The notes under the pieces are model-generated. The model had not been told where the DNA came from. It was given only the letters and a program-made list of their open reading frames with translations, and searched no databases. 5,053 nt of DNA from an uncultured Clostridium sp. (GTDB taxonomy: Bacteria > Bacillota > Clostridia > TANB77 > CAG-508), in contig CAMCHB010000079.1 in assembly GCA_945874585.1 (NCBI GenBank), positions 1 to 5,053 on the forward strand. The letters run 5' to 3'. Shown one piece after another: positions 1 to 5,053 of the stretch. Positions within the stretch are counted from its first letter, which is position 1. Every line of letters begins with the position of its first letter. A program made the translations under genes and the position numbers.

Positions 1-359
1 GCTATATAGTTTAAAACCTCAAAAATCAAAGCCTGAAAGAGTTCCTGTCCGTGTAAAATGGTATAATTTTCGCCTTCTAACAAATTGACTAATTTTTTAT
101 TTTTTTGCAAATTTTGAGACAGTACAATTTTCTGTACACTTTGTTGATAGAGAATCTCACATAATCGATGATAAAATTTCTTTTCTAACACTTTTGACCA
201 AATACCTGCAAATGGAGGTACATAACAAATCCTGTGATTCTCTTTTTGCTGAAAACTAACAATGCCTCCTATTTTTCTCAAAACATAAAATATTTTTGCA
301 GAAAAATGGTCAGATTCCAAATCTTCTAATTCCAATTCTTTTAAATAGCAAATATTGAT
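1..359 (-). CDS. Unrecognised protein, N-terminal part only; gene runs off the left edge
   Basis: The minus-strand frame is open from the TGA at 396-398 to the left edge, about 120 codons of protein-like sequence. It reads from INICYLKELELEDL through a basic, aromatic stretch (VPPFAGIWSKVLEKKFYHRL) to KIVLSQNLQ and FQALIFEVLNYI. The alternating hydrophobic strands and helices suggest a soluble alpha/beta protein. No signal peptide, membrane segment or family motif is visible, and I cannot assign a function. The frame contains no ATG or GTG. The best Shine-Dalgarno match (AAAGGGTG, minus strand of 365-372) lies 5 bases before an ATC codon at 357-359, which is the start used here. The first conventional start would be TTG at 333-335, with only a weak AAAAGAA in front of it. 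A one-base deletion that destroyed a GTG start is a third possibility. The gene follows aspS by 57 bases on the same strand, so it is probably the next gene of that operon. Confidence 0.6.
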   Translation of the reverse strand, partial: MNICYLKELELEDLESDHFSAKIFYVLRKIGGIVSFQQKENHRICYVPPFAGIWSKVLEKKFYHRLCEILYQQSVQKIVLSQNLQKNKKLVNLLEGENYTILHGQELFQALIFEVLNYI

Positions 360-402
360 ACAATCACCCTTTGCTAATGTATGGTGTAAATTGTATCAAT
401 AT
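352..402 (-). repeat. 13-bp perfect inverted repeat between aspS and the next gene, possible translation-attenuating hairpin
   Basis: The arm ATATTGATACAAT at 352-364 is perfectly repeated in inverse at 390-402. Inside it, CACC (365-368) pairs with GGTG (383-386), with a 3-base bulge at 387-389 and a 14-base loop at 369-382. In the minus-strand transcript the hairpin begins 15 bases after the aspS stop. Its 3' half contains the putative Shine-Dalgarno and the ATC start of the following gene, so folding would mask that start. The stem is A+T-rich and is followed on the minus strand by TTGCTATTTAAAAG, not a U-tract, which argues against an intrinsic terminator. A protein-binding operator is an alternative reading. 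Confidence 0.7.
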
Positions 403-416
403 GCTTGTTTTCGATT

Positions 417-2180
417 TTATTTTTCTTGTTGTCGAATGCGAATGTTAGCCTCTTCTAATTGTTTTTCTGTTACTTCACCTGGTGCTCCCATCATAAGGTT
501 TTGTGCTTTATTATTCATTGGGAATGGTATAATTTCACGAATATTATCTTCATTTCGTAACATCATAATCATACGGTCAATACCAGGCGCAATACCAGCA
601 TGTGGTGGAGCTCCATAATGGAAAGCTTGGAACAAGGCAGGGAATTTTTCCTCAATTGTTTTTTGATCATAACCTGCTATTTCAAATGCCTTGATCATAA
701 TTTCTGGATCATGATTACGAACAGCACCAGAAGATAATTCAATTCCATTGCACACAATATCATATTGATAAGCAACAATATCCAAGGGTTCTTTTTCTTC
801 CAATGCTTTTAAACCACCTTGTGGCATAGAAAATGGATTGTGACAAAAATCTAATTTTCCTTCCTCATTGATTTCATACATTGGGAAATCAACAATCCAG
901 CAGAATTTATAAATATCTTTTTCAATCAAATCTAAGCGAACAGCTAATTCTTCACGAATTTGTCCTGCTATTTTTTGAGCAATTCTTTTTTGTTCTGCAA
1001 TAAAGAATAAAGCGTCATTTGGTTTAGCTCCTACTTGTTCCAACATTTGTTTTGTGTGATCTGGTGTAATAAATTTGGCAATTGGTCCTTGTAAAGTACC
1101 ATCTTCATTTACTTTTAACCAAGCCAATCCTTTGGCTTTACATTCTGTCATAGCATATTCTGTCATGCCTTCGAAGAAACTTCTTGGATTTTCTCCACCC
1201 TTTGGCACACAAATAATTTTAACGGTTTTATTTTTGAAAGCATTGAATTCCAATTCTTCAAATATGTTGGTAACATCTTGTATAATCAATGGATTTCTTA
1301 AATCTGGTTTATCAGAACCATATTTCTCCATTGCATCTGCATAGGCAATTCTTGGGAACGGATATTGTGCTACTTTGGTATGAGATAAATCACGAAATGT
1401 ATTGTACATCACTTCTTCCATAACAGCAAAAACATCCTCTTGTGTTGCAAATGCCATTTCCATATCCAATTGATAAAATTCACCCGGTGCACGATCTGCT
1501 CTTGCATCTTCGTCTCGAAAACATGGTGCAATTTGAAAATATTTATCAATTCCTCCTACCATAAGCAATTGTTTAAATTGCTGTGGAGCCTGTGGTAAAG
1601 CATAAAATTTACCAGGATGTACACGGCTTGGTACTAAATAATCACGCGCTCCCTCTGGTGAAGAACTGGTCAAGATAGGAGTTTGGACTTCCAAAAATCC
1701 TCTTTCAATCATTTGATTACGCAAATATTGAATCACTTTCGTACGGAAAAACATATTTTCTTTCACCTTATCATTGCGTAGATCCAAATAACGGTATTGT
1801 AATCTAAGATCTTCACGCACTTCTTTTCCGCTATTGATTTCAAAAGGTAAATTTTTTAATCGTTTTCCTAACATTTCAATCTTGTCAGCAAATAGTTCAA
1901 CTGTACCGGTTACAATATTAGGATTTATGGTATCTTCTGCTCTTTTTCGAACAACACCTTCTACACTGATAGTAGATTCGTTTGGTATTCTTTTGGCTTG
2001 TTCTACAAGAGCATCATTTCCAGAACATACAACTTGTGTGATTCCATATTGATCACGTAAATCAATAAAGACAACACCTCCTAAATCTCTCACTACTTGA
2101 ACCCATCCAGCTAATTTTATTTTTTGTCCTACGTGTTCTTCTCTTATTTGTGAACAATTATGTGTTCTATACTTTTCCAT
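417..2180 (-). CDS. aspS: Aspartyl-tRNA synthetase (class II, bacterial type)
   Basis: This cytosolic enzyme charges tRNA-Asp with aspartate using ATP. The 587 residues match the usual bacterial length of about 590. Domains in order: N-terminal OB-fold anticodon-binding domain (about 1-105); class II core with motif 1 (around 157-177, ERGFLEVQTPILT) and the segment EGARDYLVPSR (176-186); motif 2 at 221-243, with FRDEDARADR and the catalytic Arg 222; the GAD insertion (about 295-420); and motif 3 at 528-541, AGIAPGIDRMIMML, with Arg 536. All catalytic motifs are intact. Motif 2 reads RAPGEFYQLD where E. coli has RQPEFTQID, and the C-terminus has FPMNNKAQNLMMGAP, a variant I associate with alphaproteobacterial-type AspRS. 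Leu 33 in RDLG matches the leucine of discriminating enzymes (His in the non-discriminating Pseudomonas type), so tRNA-Asp specificity is likely but unproven. The ATG start has an AAAGGAG site 8 bases upstream. The gene follows the GH18 gene by 15 bases, presumably in one operon. Confidence 0.97.
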   Translation of the reverse strand: MEKYRTHNCSQIREEHVGQKIKLAGWVQVVRDLGGVVFIDLRDQYGITQVVCSGNDALVEQAKRIPNESTISVEGVVRKRAEDTINPNIVTGTVELFADKIEMLGKRLKNLPFEINSGKEVREDLRLQYRYLDLRNDKVKENMFFRTKVIQYLRNQMIERGFLEVQTPILTSSSPEGARDYLVPSRVHPGKFYALPQAPQQFKQLLMVGGIDKYFQIAPCFRDEDARADRAPGEFYQLDMEMAFATQEDVFAVMEEVMYNTFRDLSHTKVAQYPFPRIAYADAMEKYGSDKPDLRNPLIIQDVTNIFEELEFNAFKNKTVKIICVPKGGENPRSFFEGMTEYAMTECKAKGLAWLKVNEDGTLQGPIAKFITPDHTKQMLEQVGAKPNDALFFIAEQKRIAQKIAGQIREELAVRLDLIEKDIYKFCWIVDFPMYEINEEGKLDFCHNPFSMPQGGLKALEEKEPLDIVAYQYDIVCNGIELSSGAVRNHDPEIMIKAFEIAGYDQKTIEEKFPALFQAFHYGAPPHAGIAPGIDRMIMMLRNEDNIREIIPFPMNNKAQNLMMGAPGEVTEKQLEEANIRIRQQEK

Positions 2181-2188
2181 CTTGTCGA

Positions 2189-2195
2189 CTCCTTT
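2189..2195 (-). promoter_or_regulatory. Ribosome binding site of aspS
   Basis: AAAGGAG on the minus strand lies 8 bases before the aspS ATG and abuts the TAG stop of the upstream gene (2196-2198). The near-consensus match fixes the aspS start. The packing suggests that both genes are translated from one mRNA, and I see no terminator between them. Confidence 0.85.
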
Positions 2196-3905
2196 CTATT
2201 TATTTAATATAATATTTTGAACAATTTTCCAAACATCGTCTTTTTCACGATCTTTTTCCCAGAAAGCAACACCTGCTAAATCGTAATCGCGTGCTAGCAA
2301 CAATTTCTCTTGAATTGATTTTTCATCCTCAATCCACATTCTTTTCTTATTATTTCCATCTGCAAATTCTACATAATATTGTCTTAAATCTTCATTCCAT
2401 GTTTTAGTTATATTGGCTGGAATAAGGGAATCCACATCCTTCATATCTACCGTTTTTGTTTTAGGATCTGTTAATTCACCAGCTGCATTTTCTGTCCAAA
2501 TTCTCGTATAAAATGGAATGCCTAAAATCAGTTTGTTTTTGGCTACTCCCTCTTGTCCTAGGAATTTATCCACATTTGTCTTAACCCAATTGTATCCAGC
2601 TGTTGTACCAGCTTTTGTGCTTTTGGCCGTATTTTGGTCATAAGCCATAAATACAATGTAATCTGCATTGTTTGCAATTGCATTTCGATTGAAACACAAT
2701 GACCAAGTTTCTGAACCATCTGGAGCTGTTACATCAACTGATAATTTGATGCCTTTTTCACGTAATCTTGGATACAATTCAATGATCAAGCGAGAATACA
2801 TTTCTTTATCGCTTTGATACATGTTTTCAAAATCCATATTGATACCATCTAATTGATAGATTTCAACTGCTTTCATAATATTACTGATTAGATTTTGTCT
2901 TAGTTGATAATCATTTAATACTTCTGTTGTAGTTTCAATTCTGGATTCATTCGAAACCATTGCCCAAATTTGATAGCCATTTTCTTTAGCCCAGTTACGA
3001 TATTGCATACCTGCCTCGCCAGCTTTATCAACCAAATCCCCTTTGCCTAATTGTTTCAAAGAAAAGAAAGAAGGTGAAACTACATTTATACCCTCTATTT
3101 TGGTTTCTCTTCGGTCAGGTGTTTGGGCAAATTCTGAATAATAATCCCAAACCAAACTTACCTTTTGTCCTTTAAATGGGTCTGTTTCTGTTTTGGCACT
3201 TCTAACCGTTTTTTTATTGGTCAAATCTTTTTCTTGTATATAACCAATTTTTCCATTCTCTGTTCGAACCCTTACCCATCCATTATTATCTGAAATCCAT
3301 ACCACATTAGCATTGGCATCAATTTTATCGACCGTTCCAGATAATACTTTTGCTTTATACTTTACTGCCAATTTTTTGGTAGTTTGTGCTTGTATCTGTT
3401 CACGATCTAATGAATCAATGGTAATCGTGTTAGTTGCTTGAATTTGTTGAATGGCAATGTCATATACCTGATTCATCTCTGAAATAGGAAAATAGATTTT
3501 ATCGTCTCTCTTGATAATGGTTCCCTTAATTGGATAGCTTGTACCATTAACCTTCATTTTATTTTCGCCAATTACAATGCTAGCTTCTTTCGTATTAGAG
3601 GTTGTAATGTACTGATTGTATTTTTGATCATAATATAAATATTTATCAAAGAAATTAGCAATATCTGCTTTGGATAAATAGATAATGCCATTTTCAATTA
3701 AAACATCTTCTTTTAGGCTATCACTATTGGTTACATTTCGATTGTTAATGATCAAACGCATTCCCTCATGCCTTGGCACAGCATAATCTGGTGCTTTGGC
3801 TAATATAAATGCTACCAATCCTAAAGCAATCAAAACAATGATAATATTACGAATGAATTTTCCAATATTTCTTTTTTCTTTTTCTATTCTTTTTCCTTTT
3901 TCCAC
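2196..3905 (-). CDS. Membrane-anchored glycoside hydrolase family 18 protein with copper-amine-oxidase-N-like and SH3-like domains
   Basis: Predicted extracytoplasmic glycosidase of 569 residues acting on an N-acetylglucosamine-containing polymer, probably cell-wall or spore-cortex peptidoglycan. A basic N-terminus (1-19) precedes a hydrophobic segment (about 20-36, IIIVLIALGLVAFIL). This is a signal anchor, or a signal peptide cleaved after AKA at 36-38. Residues 48-165 look like a copper amine oxidase N-terminal-like module (MRLIINNRNV, YFPISEM). Residues 179-228 look like a bacterial SH3 domain (GWVRVRTENGKIGYIQ). The GH18 barrel runs from about 247 to 569, with the active-site strand LDGINMDFE at 352-360. 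Glu 360 is the catalytic acid, Asp 358 is present, and Asn 356 replaces the first Asp of the classic DxD, as in the spore cortex hydrolases related to SleL/YaaH. The later MAYD (420-423) and the C-terminal Trp 549 also fit the fold. The GTG start has AAAGAGGT 5 bases upstream, and the frame offers no nearby upstream ATG. It is the first gene of the operon containing aspS. The exact substrate is not determinable here. Confidence 0.9.
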   Translation of the reverse strand: MEKGKRIEKEKRNIGKFIRNIIIVLIALGLVAFILAKAPDYAVPRHEGMRLIINNRNVTNSDSLKEDVLIENGIIYLSKADIANFFDKYLYYDQKYNQYITTSNTKEASIVIGENKMKVNGTSYPIKGTIIKRDDKIYFPISEMNQVYDIAIQQIQATNTITIDSLDREQIQAQTTKKLAVKYKAKVLSGTVDKIDANANVVWISDNNGWVRVRTENGKIGYIQEKDLTNKKTVRSAKTETDPFKGQKVSLVWDYYSEFAQTPDRRETKIEGINVVSPSFFSLKQLGKGDLVDKAGEAGMQYRNWAKENGYQIWAMVSNESRIETTTEVLNDYQLRQNLISNIMKAVEIYQLDGINMDFENMYQSDKEMYSRLIIELYPRLREKGIKLSVDVTAPDGSETWSLCFNRNAIANNADYIVFMAYDQNTAKSTKAGTTAGYNWVKTNVDKFLGQEGVAKNKLILGIPFYTRIWTENAAGELTDPKTKTVDMKDVDSLIPANITKTWNEDLRQYYVEFADGNNKKRMWIEDEKSIQEKLLLARDYDLAGVAFWEKDREKDDVWKIVQNIILNK

Positions 3906-3910
3906 AGTAA

Positions 3911-3918
3911 ACCTCTTT
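3911..3918 (-). promoter_or_regulatory. Ribosome binding site deciding the GTG start of the GH18 gene
   Basis: AAAGAGGT on the minus strand lies 5 bases before the GTG at 3903-3905. No ATG lies close enough to compete, and this start leaves a normal short basic N-terminus before the membrane segment. Confidence 0.7.
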
Positions 3919-3943
3919 CCCCTTTATTCGATTTTATTGTTAT

Positions 3944-3972
3944 AATATATCACATAACCATTCTTCTTTCAA
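3944..3972 (-). promoter_or_regulatory. Sigma-A-type promoter for the GH18-aspS operon
   Basis: On the minus strand, TTGAAA (3967-3972) is separated by exactly 17 bases from TATATT (3944-3949), which is preceded by TG plus one base (extended -10). Each hexamer matches the consensus at five of six positions. Transcription would start near 3937, leaving a leader of about 30 bases. The promoter lies just downstream of the terminator of the preceding gene, as expected for a new transcription unit. Confidence 0.7.
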
Positions 3973-3994
3973 TTCATTTGACAAAATAAAATGG

Positions 3995-4032
3995 AAAAAC
4001 AGAGGTAATTTTTAAATGATACCTCTGTTTTT
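3995..4032 (-). terminator. Rho-independent terminator of the coiled-coil gene
   Basis: The arms AAAAACAGAGGTA (3995-4007) and TACCTCTGTTTTT (4020-4032) are perfect 13-base inverted repeats around a 12-base loop. Read on the minus strand, the stem ends in five T residues followed by CCATTTTATTTTG. It begins 34 bases after the stop of the coiled-coil gene, so it ends that transcript before the GH18 promoter. The symmetric A and T ends could also let it work in the plus direction, but no plus-strand gene needs it. Confidence 0.85.
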
Positions 4033-4066
4033 TCTCTCTTATTCTTTTTCAAACTGTCCATAAATT

Positions 4067-5053
4067 TTATCTTTCTAGATTTTTCCATTTTTCAGAACTT
4101 TTTTCTTGTTTTTCTTTTCCTTTTTCAATAGAATCCTTCAATTTAGATTCTGCTCTTTGCAATAATGTTTCTTTTGTTTCCAAACTACGGTCATACAATT
4201 CTTCTTTTGCATTTTTCATTTTCGTCATAAATTTTTGTTTTTGTTGATTCATCTTTTCTTGCATAGCAGGTATTGTTTCTTGTTTCATGCTATCTACTTT
4301 TTGGCTTAATTGATCGATTACTTGTTGTTTAAATTTGCCTACACCGTTTAATTTATTCCACAATTTTCCCACCATTCTTTGCCATACATTTTGTTTTGGG
4401 ACCATTGCTAATTGCTTGTTTTGATCAATGGTTAATTGTTCTATATTTTGATCTCTTTCTTTCTCGCAATTTTTAATTTCTTGGTCACATGCTACCAAAA
4501 TGTCTTGTATTTTTTGGCGTTTCTCATCGATTTCTTTTAAAGCCTGTTCCATTTGCCCAAAAGGACTTTCTTTTTTCATTTTCTTTAATTGCTCTGTTTT
4601 AGCTGTTACATCATCAAGATTTCCTTTTTCTAATTCCAAACGAATCTCTGCTATCTTACCAGCTTCTTCTATTTTATAATCCTTGTATTCTTGGTTTTCT
4701 AACACACTATGATGCTCTTCCATCATTTCTTGTTGTTTTAAAATAGTCCTTTGTTCGCGTTCTTGCCATCTTTCCTTTTCCTTTACAGCACCTTGCAATC
4801 TTTCTTCATATTTTTTTTGCAAATCTGCCAAACTACTCTGATAAGATGCCACAATACTTTCTTTGTTTTGCTCTGTATTATTATAATTTTGAGCCAATTC
4901 TTCTGCTTTTTTTCCATATTTTTTAGCTTGTTCTAGCATTGTTTCCTTCATTTTACTTGTTTTATCTTGAATTTGCTCTTTTCCTTCTCTAGCAAATATT
5001 TTGGTTGTAAGCATAGCATTTTTTGCTTGTATTTCCATCAATTCCTTCACTAG
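4067..5053 (-). CDS. Coiled-coil protein of unknown function, 5' end open at the window edge
   Basis: The frame encodes at least 327 residues very rich in Lys, Glu and Gln, with few Gly or Pro, so most of it should be long alpha-helical coiled coil. Clear helical stretches are roughly 20-140, 145-210 and 245-325. They are interrupted by a short break with Pro and Gly at 161-165 (ESPFG) and a less charged segment at 218-240 containing WQRMVGKLWNKLNGVGKF. No signal peptide, membrane segment or catalytic motif is visible, which suggests a cytoplasmic structural or scaffolding role. I do not recognise the family. The start is uncertain. The GTG at 5048-5050 has only one codon (CTA) before the edge, and that codon is open. 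The ATG at 5036-5038 has AAGGA 4 bases upstream, which is somewhat close. The true start may lie outside the window. A terminator follows the stop, so the gene is the last of its own transcript. Confidence 0.75.
   Translation of the reverse strand, partial: LVKELMEIQAKNAMLTTKIFAREGKEQIQDKTSKMKETMLEQAKKYGKKAEELAQNYNNTEQNKESIVASYQSSLADLQKKYEERLQGAVKEKERWQEREQRTILKQQEMMEEHHSVLENQEYKDYKIEEAGKIAEIRLELEKGNLDDVTAKTEQLKKMKKESPFGQMEQALKEIDEKRQKIQDILVACDQEIKNCEKERDQNIEQLTIDQNKQLAMVPKQNVWQRMVGKLWNKLNGVGKFKQQVIDQLSQKVDSMKQETIPAMQEKMNQQKQKFMTKMKNAKEELYDRSLETKETLLQRAESKLKDSIEKGKEKQEKSSEKWKNLER

Noticed and set aside
121..139. Short inverted repeat around GTACA/TGTAC
   Set aside because: Only five base pairs and inside a coding-like frame, so a chance occurrence is likely.
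352..402. Intrinsic terminator after aspS
   Set aside because: The stem is A+T-rich, no U-tract follows it on the minus strand, and a coding-like frame begins at its 3' arm. It is kept only as an inverted repeat of unknown role.
355..618. Plus-strand open frame of 87 codons over the aspS 3' end
   Set aside because: It lies antisense to the conserved C-terminus of aspS (motif 3 region), has no ribosome binding site, and its product resembles no protein family.
1075..1344. Plus-strand open frame of 89 codons inside aspS
   Set aside because: Antisense shadow of the GAD domain coding region, with no start signal and no promoter.
1834..2052. Plus-strand open frame of 72 codons inside aspS
   Set aside because: Antisense shadow of the OB-fold coding region of aspS.
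3978..3983. Perfect TTGACA on the plus strand as a -35 element
   Set aside because: No -10-like hexamer lies 16-18 bases downstream, and no plus-strand gene follows.
4751..4936. Plus-strand frame encoding a Phe/Leu-rich, membrane-like 61-residue peptide
   Set aside because: The hydrophobicity comes from reading the Lys/Glu-rich coiled-coil gene in antisense (TTT and CTT codons), and there is no ribosome binding site.

Overview
The window looks like a chromosomal segment of a low-GC, Gram-positive anaerobe of the Clostridia type. I infer this from the A+T-rich sequence, the AGGAG-like ribosome binding sites, a sigma-A-type promoter, and a membrane-anchored GH18 hydrolase with copper-amine-oxidase-N and SH3-like modules, an arrangement I associate with Clostridia. 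No species can be named from the sequence alone. All four supported genes lie on the minus strand, so transcription runs from right to left.

From right to left: (1) 4067-5053 is a long, lysine/glutamate/glutamine-rich coiled-coil protein whose 5' end is open at the window edge. It is closed by an intrinsic terminator at 3995-4032. (2) The 161-base gap at 3906-4066 holds that terminator and an extended -10 promoter (TTGAAA, 17 bases, TATATT) for the next transcription unit. (3) 2196-3905 encodes a 569-residue membrane-anchored GH18 glycosidase. (4) aspS, a full-length bacterial aspartyl-tRNA synthetase of 587 residues, follows after 15 bases, and its ribosome binding site sits directly on the stop codon of the hydrolase gene. 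(5) After a 13-base perfect inverted repeat, a further open frame (about 1-359) runs off the left edge. It has no ATG or GTG start, and I do not recognise its product.

The GH18 gene, aspS and probably the left-edge gene form one operon read from the promoter at 3944-3972. The predicted leader is only about 30 bases, so there is no room for a T-box or other long leader riboswitch. The most unusual spot is the junction after aspS. A long hairpin there would pair the Shine-Dalgarno and start region of the next gene, whose only well-placed initiation codon is a non-canonical ATC. No mobile element, CRISPR array, tRNA or rRNA gene is visible, and I see no clear new defence or mobile system. No stretch longer than 300 bases lacks a gene.
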